Of a stretch of 64,000 nucleotides of DNA, positions 25,426-37,600 are shown one piece after another. Positions within the stretch are counted from its first letter, which is position 1; every line of letters begins with the position of its first letter. The stretch is from positions 119,245-183,244 of the forward strand of contig SJOL01003782.1 of assembly GCA_004794785.1 (NCBI GenBank), given 5' to 3'. This DNA is from Opisthorchis felineus. Lineage: Eukaryota > Platyhelminthes > Trematoda > Opisthorchiida > Opisthorchiidae. A program made the translations under genes and the position numbers. Below the pieces are notes generated by a model. The model saw only the letters and a program-made list of their open reading frames with translations, was not told the DNA's origin and did not search any database.

Positions 25426-25808
25426 TACGACATTGTGCGGAGCACTTCCATCTATTTGTTTTCCTTCGAACGCGCCGGTTGATGCAAAGCCATTCAGCAC
25501 ACTACGTGCAAAGTCTCTGTAGCCCAACAATATTGAACTGAGTCGAGTGAAAAGCTTCCGGAATTGAACGGGCACAATGGTAACGACGATGAGTATAATA
25601 ACGATTGAATAAAGGTAAAGAGCATGTTCGCAGCCTTTGAAACGACCTGCTGGAGTTCGCTCACACATCCCAATAAATACCATCCCGTCACGACCAACAA
25701 CCCTCATTAATGGCAGGATAACTATACCAGCAACCAAGGACTGTGGTGCTGCACAGACATCCCTCAAACGTCAAATAATGAAGAGTCCAAGAACAGACAG
25801 ATAGCATT
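25426..25808. other. No recognisable gene
   Basis: A 120-codon minus-strand frame (25767-25405) includes a hydrophobic run but has no family motif. It may be a chance frame. Confidence 0.35.
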
Positions 25809-26010
25809 GAGGCTCGAAGTGGCTCAATGGTTAGAGCGCGAATCTACTGACCGGAAGTTCCATGGTCCGAACCCAACTTCTGCATCTGGACTGCTCCCGC
25901 GTGGGCTTGGGCAACTTGGCAGTATCTCAGCCATCGTGATTCCTTCGGGTGGGGTGGCAGCTAGGTACCGGAAGGGTTTTACAAGTGAACCATTATTGTT
26001 ATTAATAATA
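25809..26010 (+). mobile_element. tRNA-derived SINE
   Basis: Nearly full-length copy: A-box region AGTGGCTCAATGGTTAGAGC, B-box region GGTCCGAACCC, body TGGGCTTGGGCAACTTGGCA, and 3' part GGTACCGGAAGGGTTTTACA followed by an AT-rich ATT/AAT tail. The open frame across it on either strand is a by-product of the SINE and not a gene. Confidence 0.88.
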
Positions 26011-26499
26011 TTCGTGCATAGCGAAGGCCCGGTAAAAAGATAAAGCTTTTGCAATAGGAAACAGTGACATCCCATTCCAGCTAATCTGATCAACGGGTCC
26101 AAGGAAGGTGGGTTTTAGTGAAAGGATTTGTAAAACGTATAGGGCTTCAGTTGCTCCACAGAAATATGGTGTCCAACAATCGGCCGAACACCTTAGGGAA
26201 CAGTTCAGCTGATCCCCATCAACTCGGTCTCTGGAGGGCCCATGTGGGCCCCAAATTGAACACAACACTATTCCATCATCGACAACGAAAGTCTAGCGTG
26301 ATATTCCCTTGTTTTAGCACAACGAAGCACCTGGTCTAAACGGTTCGAATCCTGCAATCATCATCACCATGTTCTGACACAAAAACTGCGTATTTACCAT
26401 ACAGTGGCTTCAGCTGTCAAAGTTTTGTTCGTCGACTATCTCGGGACGTAGGAGTCGTTAGCTACGCATTGGAGGCGGTAACTGATGTAACAAGCGTGA
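26011..26499. other. No recognisable gene
   Basis: Overlapping open frames on both strands (26118-26339 plus, 26268-26002 minus) are unrecognised. Confidence 0.35.
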
Positions 26500-27975
26500 A
26501 TACAGTGGCGCCAATGGACTTTTCAGTGGGGCGGACAAGAGGGAAGCTGTGCATTGAAGGCAGCAATCTGGATGCATTCGCGCCACTGGACGTGCAACTG
26601 GGCCGTGTCTACCAATGTCTCCAAACGCTGATGTGTCCCATCTTGGGGCCCCTACGAGGACGGTAATCATAAGCGCAGCTGAGTTTGCTGATAATGACTT
26701 TCCTACTTCACCGTTAAGCCGTTTGTTAGCATCCCCTGGCTCGTTCCCACTCTTCACTCGGTTGTTCGAAAAGGGCCCTTCAATGGAGTCGATCTACTGG
26801 CATACGGAGCACGTGACGAAGCCAGCGCAACGAGTGAAGTGTAAACAACTTATCTACTATGGATGGGTTATTTCCTTCGAAAACCATTCGACTTCAATGT
26901 TCCTGATTCGATGTTTCCATTGGTCTAATGGTCAGAAAATATCGATAGTCAAACAGTCAGAGTATTTTTATGTCCTCAGCGTGCAGCGGCCAGGTTTTTG
27001 ACCCGTATAGTAATATGCAGCGCACCGCACCATTACAAACTCGACTCTTGACAGATAAACTGATATCACGTCTACGCCGCAGGTGATACAGGTTCATGAA
27101 GGCTGCTCCAGCCTTCTCAGCCCGGATTGTAATATCACCTTTAGCTGGACCACTGGGACTGATACAGCTGCTCGGGTAGGCAGATTTGTCTACTTCCTCA
27201 CTTGGCTCATCCGCTAGGACGAGGCTCTGGTTCGAGCTTACCCAATCTTGCAAGGGCACGTTGCAGATGTGAAACACATACCTAACCGTGAGGCAGATTT
27301 TTTTTAGTGTATTTGGTGTTGTCTGCATTACAATGGCGTCAAGTCCAATAAGAGCTGTATCGTCGGCGTATTCGATACTGTGAGGGAATGTCCTGGGAGA
27401 ATTTTGACCCCACAGGCATTAGAAACTTGGACTGACCACTTGATGTGGTGAACTCAGGCGAGAGCTTCCCATAGATCTTCACACGTTCGCGGGAGTTGGC
27501 GTACAGCGCCTTAAGGAGGGTGAAGAATATATGGGGATATCTTTGTCGCATGGATACTATCATAGTGCCTGAAGGTCCATAGAGTTAGAGGCTACTTTCA
27601 AATCAAGAAAGACCACCATTGTTGAGCGCTCGAAGCAGTGTCGCTGTTCCAGAATCTGTCGGAAGGTGAAAATGTGATGGATGCATTCTCTTGTAGGAAG
27701 GAACCCAGCTTGGTCTTCACGGATATACCTCTCCCTGTGTGCAGCCTACCTTGGAAAGATAGGATGTCACAGCTACCGCGCTGATGACATGATGGTTTTC
27801 GCAGTGTTAGCATACCTTTTTTGAAGCCAGGAATGACTGTTGATGTCCTCCATTCCGCAGACGCTTTATCTGCTCTCCATATCGCATCAATGAATAACCA
27901 GGGATCTTCCGCCTTCTTTGAAGAGGGCTGTTGCCTTCTCGCGTTCCAGTACTGATATTTCGCATTTTATTTCCT
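26500..27975 (-). mobile_element. RTE-clade (SR2-like) LINE, degenerate
   Basis: Minus-strand frames give, from high to low coordinate, an NGGHQQSFLASKK-like segment, the VVFLDLK-type strand (broken by a stop), and ALYANSRERVKIYGKLSPEF. Then come AAFMNLYHLRRRRDISLSVK, a VRCILLYGSKTWPLHAEDIK motif and a C-terminal segment ending CLQCTA. The DNA that should encode the GVRQGCPISPFLF motif and the YADD box is mutated or deleted. This is a third RTE subfamily; its C-terminus matches the copy at 55690-56268. A SINE lies directly at the upstream end. Confidence 0.8.
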
Positions 27976-27978
27976 CCG

Positions 27979-28172
27979 GCGGGGCGGCTCAGTGGTTACA
28001 GCGCGAATTCACTGACCGGAAGGTCCGTGGTTCGAACCCGACCTCTGCCTCTCGACTTCCCCTGTCTAGGCTTGGGCAACCTGACAATATCCCAGCCCTC
28101 GTGCTTCCTTTGGGTGGCATGGCAGCTAGGCACCGAAAGGGTGTTACAACTGAACGATTTATTTTTTTTTGT
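27979..28172 (+). mobile_element. tRNA-derived SINE, best-preserved copy
   Basis: Complete copy with GCGGGGCGGCTCAGTGGTTA (A box), TGGTTCGAACCCGACCTCTG (B box GGTTCGAACCC), body GTCTAGGCTTGGGCAACCTG and 3' end GGCACCGAAAGGGTGTTACA, then ACTGAACGATTTATT and a T-rich tail. The A and B boxes sit about 36 bp apart, as in a tRNA gene's internal polymerase III promoter. I use it as the reference for the other SINE copies. Confidence 0.92.
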
Positions 28173-28184
28173 TCGGAGACCCTG

Positions 28185-28750
28185 CCAATGCCCTCCGACT
28201 CAGGAGTCTGGCCAGCGAGGCAGCGGGCAGTTTGGTTTTCTTCGGGGACCCTACCCAGAGCGGATGACTCAGGGCAGCATGGATTAAGATATAGGTATCT
28301 CACTGCCGGTGCTGCTTCGTTCAGGAGATGGGTTTGCTGCCGCGTCCAGCTCGTGACAAGGTTTTGTTACTTTTCGACCGTATTACATAACTCACCGGTG
28401 ATCACGGTCAACCTTTTGGTTGTTCTGATTTCTAGCGCTGACCTTTCCTAACCTGCCCTTCCTGGGGGGATGCATCATTGCTCCTTCCATAACTGTGGAC
28501 TTGCTGGTCGCCTGGGAAAACACCTTACTGCCTCCACACCCCCATTGCAGAGGACAATACGGTTTTACCCCCAGACAACGTCGTGGTACGATTACTCATA
28601 TTACTCGCTGCTCTTGGTCTGACTGCCTCCCCTTTGGTTTTCCTGGCCTGGCTGCACCTTGTGAAACAGAGTTCCATCCAGTGTCGTCCACGGGATCGTT
28701 GCAGCACTCAAGCTCGACCACCAGCAGCTTTAGTTTGGGCTGCAATCTTC
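28185..28750 (+). repeat. Unnamed dispersed repeat, copy 1
   Basis: Shares ordered blocks with 36890-37215: GATCACGGTCAAC against TGTCACGGTCAAC, CCTTTCCTAACCTGCCCTTC against TCTTTTCTAACCCGCCCTTC, and GGATCGTTGCAGCACTCAAG against GGATCATTGCAGAGTTCAAG followed by CTCGACCACCA / CCCGACCACCA. It has no motif I recognise. It could be the upstream part of the RTE that follows at 28790. Confidence 0.5.
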
Positions 28751-28789
28751 AAAGGTGTTGAATCCCTTGTGACCAGCCTGGTTGCTTTA

Positions 28790-29957
28790 TTTCAAACGTT
28801 GGAATGGAGACAGAATACCGACAGAACGGAGCACCCCGACGGTGATTCCCATATTCAAATTTGGTGCAAGAACATTGTGTGAAAACCACTGGGGCATCAG
28901 TCTTGTGACCATAGCTTACAAGGTTCTCTCTTGTGTTATCCTACGCATATTGTTCCATCATTGGAAGAGTTAGGTTCGCGAGAACCGAGCTGGGAGTTGC
29001 CCTAGCAGGGGTTGCACCGATCAGATTTTCACTTTGCGACACGTATTGGGCTGTGCCACTCCTTCCGACGACCAACTATAATCGTTTTTCTTGATTTGAA
29101 AGCTACTTTTGATTCTGTTGGTCGTTATAAACTGTGGTAGTCTGGTGATGAAGGGCAACCCTTCTAGATTCTGGTCTCTCATCAAGGCTGTATAAGCTCC
29201 CTCCCATGGGCGTGTTTGCGGTGAACTTCTGAGTTCACCACATACGGTGGTGTCAAGCAAAAGTACTCTATATCGCCTTTCTCCTTCAACTTCTTAACGG
29301 ATGCGTTGCTTCAACCCTCTGTTCTTTCCCGTAACAACTTGGAGGTCGAAATGCTCCCGGAACGTTCACGCACAAACATTGAGTACGCTGACGGTATCCC
29401 TCTGGATCAGACCCCTTGAGAATGCAAGTCATTTTAAGTAACCCAGATAGTTTCGCTGCACTGTTCGGCATGCGCTTCGCACCTGGAAAGTGTAAAATAT
29501 TACTGCATGTCTGGGTGGGATTAAGCCCAACCTCCATGCTTGCAGGTGAACAGATCACCGTAGTAGATGAGTTCATCTAACTGCTCAGCTGCATAAGTCC
29601 CTGTGGATTGGTGATGGACGTAGACGCTTCCGGAAGTGAGAAGTCTAGGGAAGCGTCTTCCATCCTCCTGCGTTTGTGGCGCCAATGTGATAACAGTTTG
29701 ACTGCCAGGGATACAGTGCACATTGCTGCAGTCCGATCTGTCCTGCTTAATGGATCAGAGACATATTTCGTTGCGTTTAAATCCTCGAAAATTCTCTGTT
29801 TGGACATCGTTGCCTCTGAAGCATTGTTCGGGTTTGATGGGAACATCGGAGTAACATCACTGAGATATCTCACATGGCTACACTAGGAAAGAACTCTCCT
29901 AAGACGGACGAGCTAGCCGCGCATCACAAGTTTTTCTGGTTAGGACATGTACTTCGC
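28790..29957 (+). mobile_element. RTE-clade LINE, heavily decayed
   Basis: The plus-strand frames contain TLCENHWGISLVTIAYKVLS (the early RT motif usually CxNHRGISL), then GCTDQIF..., IVFLDLKATFDSVG, a LLNFFTDAL segment and IEYADG where YADD is expected. The C-terminal LWRQCDNSLTARDTVHIAAV and RSVLLNGSET segments follow. Many stops and indels interrupt the frame. The right end runs into a SINE fragment. Confidence 0.75.
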
Positions 29958-30050
29958 GTAATCGTTCGGCTGTAACACCCTGTCGGTGCCTAGCTGCCAT
30001 GCCACCCGAAGAAAGCACGAAGGCCAAGATGCTGCCAGGTTGCATAGACT
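29958..30050 (-). mobile_element. SINE fragment, 3' half
   Basis: Matches the 3' half of the SINE on the minus strand: the complement of AACACCCTGTCGGTGCCTAG and CTGCCATGCCACCCGAAGAA. It ends near the CAACCTGGCAGC part. The promoter half is missing. Confidence 0.8.
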
Positions 30051-30405
30051 TCAATATGCGTCCGCCAAATGTACTGATTCGGCGTTGACTAACTGGCTAT
30101 TCTCTTCCGATTGCCTTTGCCTCCCGTCATCTATTCCATAGTCCAACCTATGGTAGATGTAGCCAACACCCTTGGTAATGACTTTCAGCGAAATTTTTCG
30201 CATGATTTCCAACACCAACACATTGTTATGAGGTGGGATTCACCTCGTATTGTTGGAGTGAATTCTACTAGATGAACTTAGTAATTGACTAATGTGCCAA
30301 CATTGGTCCATCAGTGAATTTGTTTTTATTATTTGTGATGGTGCGTCTAAAAACCATCAGTCAGCTTGCTCACAGCTAGGTGGAACGCTGATAACAAGTG
30401 ACAGC

Positions 30406-30577
30406 TCAGCGCTAAGGCGTTAAAGTACTGACCGGAAGGTCTGTGGTTCAAACCCAACCCTTGCTTTTCGATTGCGCGTGTTTAGGCTTGGGTAACCCGG
30501 CATTATGTCAACCCTTGTGCTCTCTTCGAGTGGTGTAGCAGCTATGTACTTAAAGGTTGTTGCAGCTGAGAGCGATG
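30406..30577 (+). mobile_element. tRNA-derived SINE
   Basis: Contains AGTACTGACCGGAAGGTCTG, B-box region GGTTCAAACCC and body TTAGGCTTGGGTAACCCGGC, with a short 3' end at TTAAAGGTTGTTGCAGCTGA. The head is rearranged, with no clear A box. It is flanked by ACAAGTGACAGC (30394-30405) and ACAAGTAACAGC (30578-30589), a 12-bp target-site duplication with one change. Confidence 0.85.
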
Positions 30578-30589
30578 ACAAGTAACAGC

Positions 30590-31406
30590 AGACCGGTTTA
30601 AAAAACCACTGGAATTTCGGTAAGCGACGTTCCGCAAGCAAATTAGGCGTTTCGGTCCATGCTAGCATCATATGTTTATTTTCCATTGTGCGAGAAATAA
30701 ATCCCAAACAGGACCAGCTAGAGAGCAGCATAAAATACAAAAAAAGGTTTTCGAAAAAGTTGGATATTTAGCTCAAAGTTCCTTCGGTTGTCATTTAAAA
30801 TCATGGATATGGCCGTCTTTTCCGAACAAAGTCATTGCTCCAGATTGAACCAACCTTACCAGGTCCTGCTGGTTGTCTCTTTTCAGGGCACTACTCTCAC
30901 CAATATGTGCATAAGTAGTCATCGCGCATTGTCAAAGACGATACTTAGCAACCCATGTACTTGGGATTTTGCCGGATATTTGCAGCAGATATGTGGTCGG
31001 TTCACGGAAAGCTCAGCCGCGTGGACGCTTTCGACCTCAGTGTGACTAAATCCAATGGGTGTAGGGGGAGCGCACACAACTTTTCGTTAACAGCTTGGGG
31101 CTGGTAATCCCGAACTACACGTTTGTCAACCAGCTAGTTCAGCTGGAAACAATAGTTCAGTGTGTAAAATTTCTTAGAGACAAGTGTTTGCGTTTGTTCG
31201 CATTAACTGTTTGCTCTGATCTCCCTGAAGCCATCACCTTGAGAACATAGTTACATAGCAGAATAGTGCTGTTTTAGGGCCCCTCTCCAGCACCGTACAC
31301 TAAGTGATCGAAGTGACCGTAGGATGTGGTTTGTTCTCGACTTGTTAATTATTATCACTACTATTATTACTATTATTATTGTTATTGTTTCGTGCTCTCT
31401 TTCTAG
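30590..31406. other. Region upstream of CWC27, no gene seen
   Basis: No exon or repeat that I can name. Near its right end an (ATT/ACT)-rich tract (about 31346-31388) precedes a pyrimidine run that leads into the AG before the CWC27 start codon. Confidence 0.4.
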
Positions 31407-31413
31407 TGTACAA
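31401..31413 (+). promoter_or_regulatory. 3' splice acceptor just upstream of the CWC27 start
   Basis: The run CGTGCTCTCTTTCTAG is a good 3' splice site. Only seven bases (TGTACAA) separate it from the ATG. The acceptor could join an upstream non-coding exon or, since flukes use spliced-leader trans-splicing on many mRNAs, receive the leader directly. Which one applies cannot be read from this DNA. Confidence 0.55.
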
Positions 31414-31665
31414 ATGAGCAATATCTATGTGACGGAACCTGCCACAAACGGCAAAGTCATTCTTAAGACTACCGTGGGTGAGATCGAAATTGAGCTATGG
31501 TCAAAGGAAGCTCCGAAGGCATGTCGGAATTTTGTGCAGTTGTGTATGGAAGGATACTATGACGATACAGCCTTTCACCGGCTAGTTCGTGGATTCATTG
31601 TTCAAGGTGGTGACCCTACCGGAACTGGCGAGGGCGGCGAAAGTGTATACGGTAAACCGTTCAAG
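31414..31665 (+). CDS. CWC27: CWC27 coding exon 1
   Basis: Residues 1-84, from [20 protein letters not shown] to VYGKPFK. It holds the first half of the cyclophilin domain, including [10 protein letters not shown] and [17 protein letters not shown]. The donor is AAG|GTAATT, phase 0. The N-terminus MSNIY is the same as in human CWC27, which supports this ATG. Confidence 0.95.
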
Positions 31666-34600
31666 GTAATTTTTGCCCACGCTTTCATGAGTTTTATTCC
31701 CCACTTATTTTCTTAGCCACAGATATAGTTGTCACCATCATCAGAGACAGCAACATCAATCTTGACACTGATTCTTTACTGCCGTACAACCACAACGTTA
31801 TCCAATTATATTTCAAGTTTTAGACTGAAAAAGAGGGAAAAAGTGGGTGAGACGGGTCCTGGCGCTGGCCTATCGCAAGCATTCTGAGGTGCCTACACCT
31901 CCAAACGTTCAATCAGACAAGCTGGAAAGAAACTGACAGCACGAACGTCACTGACATCGATCAGCCGCCATTTCTTACAATGTCTCGAACCCATCGGAGG
32001 AGGGGTCACGGGGATTCCATCCTGAGAGGCATAAAAAAACTTCGTAATCTCTTTCACAATCTTCTGCCAAGTCATGCGTTGTCCACCTTGCTGTTTGCGC
32101 CATTCTGAAGGAGCACGGAGAACAACACTCTCGGTAGACGGTGTTTCGGCATGCGTAGCACATGACCAAGCCACAACAGTTGATGGTGCTGGATGGTTTC
32201 GGCGATTGGATTGTCTGCCGCACAACCGAATACCCGTTTTCTAATCACCCCGTTACTAATCCGCTGACGCCACCCAAAACCAGCAACTCTTCCGGGGCAT
32301 CGGTGGTCAAAAACCCGAAAAAACCTCACATTATCTGTCCGCAGAGGCCATGTTTTGCAGTCATACAACAAAACAACCCTTACTGTTGCCTGATACACGC
32401 GATCCTGAAGACCCAACGATATGTCTTTTTGACACCACAAGTGACCCGACCGTGATTCGAGCCTTTGAGTTTTGTGCGCTGACTTCATCAGACATAAGCC
32501 CGTCAGAGCTAATACAACCACCGAGGTATGTAAAATTCTCCTGTGATTCTCCTTGAAGTTTAAGGGGTATGTTCAGAGACTACGTTCTGAAGCATGACTT
32601 TGCACTCTGAAGGTCCTAAGTGCATGCCGAAAAATAGTATGGCGGTGGTCACTTTATTCAACAGAGCGTGTGCTTCGCCTTCGTCTTCAAAGACGAGGAC
32701 GATGTTGTCTGCGTACTCCGGATCGATGCTGTTCTCAACAGCAGTGGTTCGAGCATCGTTGTTTTGAAGACCTTCCAGCGTTCGCCTCATTATTTCATCG
32801 ACGTTCAAGTTGAACAAGAACGGAGAAAGTGGACATCCTTGTCGGACACCACTTTAATAGGGAAGCTTCTAGAGAGCTAGCCGTACACCCTCACGTGCCT
32901 AGAAGTGTGTGATATTTGGGACTGGAATGTGTTCATAAGCCTCCGAGGCATACCCTGTTGAACAAGTGTGGTTGACTGCACTGATTGGTTGACAATCGGA
33001 TGCACCATTGAAGTCTAGGAACACCAATACTGTGGGTCGTCTGTCCATATGGCTTTGCTCTAACACCTGGGTGAGTGTGAAGATGTGATCGACGTAGCTT
33101 CTACCCGGTTTAAATCCCGCTTGATGCTCACGGGTCAAAGATTTGCGTGCTGCCTTGTCACATCGGCGATCAAACGAACATCCCTGTGGTTACCACATTT
33201 ACTGCGGGTACCCTTTTGTTACTCCCGGGTAGACACAAGTAGGCTAGTCAGGCTTTGACCGGAAAATTCACCATCATGGAACAGAGCAGGTGGAGGGTCG
33301 TCAGGACCGGCAGCACGATGACGCTTGAGTAGAGATATACACTCGGACACTTCTGAGACTGAGGGGGTTCCATATTCACAGTCCACCTTTCTACTGAACG
33401 CCAGAATCCCGGATTTGAAATAGCACGTGGCCAGCTGAATCGTTGTTCGACGTCCTGTGCCCACCGGTCCACATGTTCTGCTTTGCTAGCTATCAGTTCC
33501 TGATAGTTTTTCTGACAAGAGGTTTCCGAGGACCAGTCGACCGAATCAATTGGAACAACCTGCGGCAATTTGCAGCACTTTTCGCTCCTTACATTTCTTC
33601 GGCCTTTTGAGCCCACCAAGCTTATCGGTTTGCACAGACACTCAGTTCCACCCGGTGTTGAATGATGTGTCGGGTTTAGTTTTGGTTGTGGGCAGCAGGC
33701 GTCTGTCACCGAACCCCCAGCAAAGCCACGGTCCTATCAGATATCCAATGTTTGGATCAGGTTGCCTGGGTTATAGCACGAACACAAATTCCGGCTAGGA
33801 GTAGTGCTTTGAATTTGTGTTCCCAGTAGCCGTTAATATCCGACATCGTTACATCCGGCAAGCGTTCGAGGACTCGGTTCTGATAGGTTCGTTTGATTTC
33901 TGGGTCAACTTGCTTCCTAATGGCTAAGCGAAGTACGCGCATTTTGCGTAGATCTGAAAAGCGCAAGCGCATGGTCGGAGTCCACGCTAGTATTCCAGGA
34001 ACGACAGGCAGTGACCTACCCTTTCCAACGATAATCGATGGCGATGTGTTTTATTTGGATTTACGTCTGGTTCTTTGGTGGGCACGAGGTTTTCAAGCGA
34101 TTTCGGCTGTTCCGGAAAGTGGTACTGCAAAGTAACAACCTGTGATCGGCACACATCTGAAGCAGGTGCTCTCCATTCTCTGTACATTTCATGTCCAATC
34201 CAAGACAACTACCCAATCGGACTTCGGCCTTAGTCTTAGTCTTCCTACCCAAGCGTTCATGTCACCAGCAACCGCAACAATGTATGGGCTTTTAAACCGT
34301 TGTAAGAGAGCACCTAGAGCGTGATAGAAACTGTCTTTGGCAGATCCAGAGATACAATAAACGGAGAGGTGGACCTCAACTTCTCGGGATTCTTTCACAG
34401 ACGTTGCTAAACGAACCACGTCGAGAGGATTATCAACTTGCATCCAATCAATTAGAAGAGGCTCAAGATAGCTCAGTGGTTAAGACACCAGATTACGGAA
34501 GGTCAATCAGAGGTGCTTCCGCTTGATCGTGCTATACAGTACACACCCCGGTATATCCTGCTGCAGCGTCCTCTGCATCACTAGTGGTGCGCGGCCGGAA

Positions 34601-37600
34601 CCTGGAAACACAGAGCGGACGATCAGTTCAATTACAGTACTTGTGTCCTTTATCCTTGTTTCGTACAAACAGTGTACGTGAGTGTAGAGGGAATCCAACT
34701 TATGAGCAAGATCTATTTGGTATCCTGCTTATTTCAGTGTGCGAACACTAAAGGCAACAAAGTAAACCGACTTCCGGTGTGTTAAAACAGACTGTGAAAT
34801 GTTAAGTGTGTTACCGAAGTCGGACGCATAGAACCCGTAGCTTAGTGTGATGCACAGGGAACAAAGCGGTCCGTCCTATCTCTGGGAACTGCGGAGAGAG
34901 TATTCAAACTGGTGGGATAGGATAGAAGAGGGAAAACTTGCAAGTTTAAGAGGGGCGTCAGAAGTATCCTGTTTTGTTCACCCGCCCTGCTGTATGCAGC
35001 AAGTAAGGCGACCCGGCTGGTGGCACTACGCGACGGCCAATGTGGTATGAGGTTATTGTTAGTTGTACGTATCATGGTTGTACATGGGCTGGGATATTGT
35101 CAGGGCCCCCACACATGGAAAGGATGACGAATAGGATCCCCAACCAAAGCCTTTGACTCAAAAGCGTGACCACTAGGTCTATACCGTAATTAATACTGAA
35201 CTTATCTGACACCGATTCCAGTGATGCTGTGACCAACACAACCAAGCTGTCCTAACTAGGGTGTGAAAAACATCCGTAGACAATTGCTTTTCATATGACA
35301 TCGGTGTTAGCGTGACACTCCTCACTGAAGTGAGTGACTTGTTGGAGTTCGCAAAGTGGCTCGGTGTTAACGGGAGACTGAACCGAACATAGGTCGAATC
35401 ACTCGTTTATAAGTAGTGTTGTTTTCTGCACCAGCGTACACTGAATTGCCTGATGCGATGTATTTACATCGCAGTTTCTATGCTACACTCTCTTTTCGAC
35501 TCCATACATTAATACAGACCGAAATACACTCACGCCTGTCGTTCAATCGTCGGGGACTTGTGGGAATGGCATGTCTGGCTGAGAACATGAACGCCAGTCA
35601 ATTCTTCTTCACTCTAGGCCCAGCTACTGAGTTGACCGGTAAACATACATTGTTTGGCAAGGTGGCAGGTGACACACTTTTCAACATGCTTCGCCTTGGA
35701 GAGGGAGATGTTGGCCCGGATGAGAGACCTTGTCGATTACATCGCATTGTGACTACCACAGTAAGTATTGTTATTTCCCTCATATTTTACGGAAAAAATG
35801 CCCGTTTCATCCTAGTGGTCACCCTATTTCAATACAGTAGTCTCATAAGGGTGAATTTCTCCACATAGCTAATGAATTCCCCTATCCGCAAAAAGGAGCT
35901 CGAGATAACTCAGGGGTTAATACGCGAAGGTCTGTGATTCGAACCCAACCTTGTCTACTCGATTGCTCCTGCCTAGCCTTGGGCAACCTGGCAGTATCTT
36001 AGCCCTAATGCTTCCTTCGAGTTGCACGGAATCTATGAACCCAAACAGTGTCGCAGTTGAACGATTACTGGTATATTTTATTACTGCCAGAAAAATGACT
36101 CCTGGTACCTCTGGGAACGTACATTCCCCCACGGTGAACGATCTTTCTTCTGGGACTGCTGTTAACTGATAACGCTCACAGGCATGGCCGTCATAGCTTT
36201 GACTTTGGTCCGTAAGTCAATTGTTCTGAAATCCTTGCAACCCTTTACTCTAGGCGTTATTAACACGTGTTTTGTTGTTCGAGTTTAAACAATGAATGCC
36301 CTTGTGTAAAATCCCCATATGTCACCCTCCCTATCCCATTTTTATTCCTTCCAATTTAAGGCTGTATTCAAACACATTCAAACACGTTACTGTACAGCAG
36401 TGGGATACCAATGTTCTTCCCTGATGTTGTTGTCAGTGATGGTGATGATGACGTGTTACGCTGTTCACACTTGGGTCAGGGGATATAGAACTGAATGATG
36501 GCGTTTTGGATGTCATGGTAGAACTAATGGTCAGTTTTGACTTCATACGGAGCCGTCGGTGGGGATGCCACTAACATGCTGCGCGCCATGGGACATCAGG
36601 TTGACTGCTAATGGTATGGTTTCCGAGACAGGATAAATTGCTGGTTCACGTATCTTTATTACACCCATTGGGCCAGGGAAGGTTAAATCAACTCACCAAG
36701 GGAAAATGAACTATGTATAATGACGCCACTCCATGTCAATTGTTTTTGTGAAGAAGAATAATGTAATTTTTTTATACTCTATTTTCATGAGCAGAGAGAA
36801 GGTGTGGTCGTCTGTCTTCTGATGCTGCTGCATTGGAGCCACATCTGGCTCTTGGTAAAATTCATTTTTCCGACAGTCCGATAATGCACCTGCTGTCACG
36901 GTCAACTGTTGAACGATCCGAGTATTAGTTCTTATAGACCTATCTTTTCTAACCCGCCCTTCGGCCGGTCTGTCGCTGTTACCAGAAATGTGGGAATGTT
37001 AGTCGCCCGGAGGATACACTTTCAAATTCGTATGGTAGAGGACAGTACCATTTCACTGGCAGCTTCCTTCGTTACACGATTTCTCGTACTACAGGACTGC
37101 TACCCTTAGGGGTTTCTGATGTGGTTGAACCTTTAGGGTCGAAGTACCAACCAGTATAACCCCTCGGATCATTGCAGAGTTCAAGCCCGACCACCACGCA
37201 AGAGTAGTAGCTACTGATCGTGCCAAGGTTCTTCAGTAGTGGGATTACGTCCATGCTAGGTGCATGGTTGGAAGCGACACTGGGATGAAGTGTGCCGCTG
37301 AAATATTAAAAAAATGACTCTATCAGACGAACTGCCGGTTTCAGTTTATCGGATAACTCTACTGCACATCTGCATCATTGGCTGCTATACCTCCGAAAAT
37401 ATCTTCCTGCCCCCAGCTACTTGGCGTAAGAATCGTTCAGTTCCTGTAAGTGGACCGCGGGAGACAGCCTGTTTCACATTCCTCGTTTGGCGAAGATGAG
37501 CTTCAATTGGAACTGTGTCTTCAGCCAGATGAGACACTTGTTTTGCGTACTTTATTTAGTAATTTCAATTGTTAGGCGCCATTGTGCGGATCATGACACA

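Larger units (their letters stand above)
31666..35517 (+). other. CWC27 intron 1
   Basis: An intron of 3852 bp, largely filled by an RTE element in the opposite orientation (31735-34800), which itself contains a SINE-like head. The remainder shows nothing recognisable. Confidence 0.9.
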
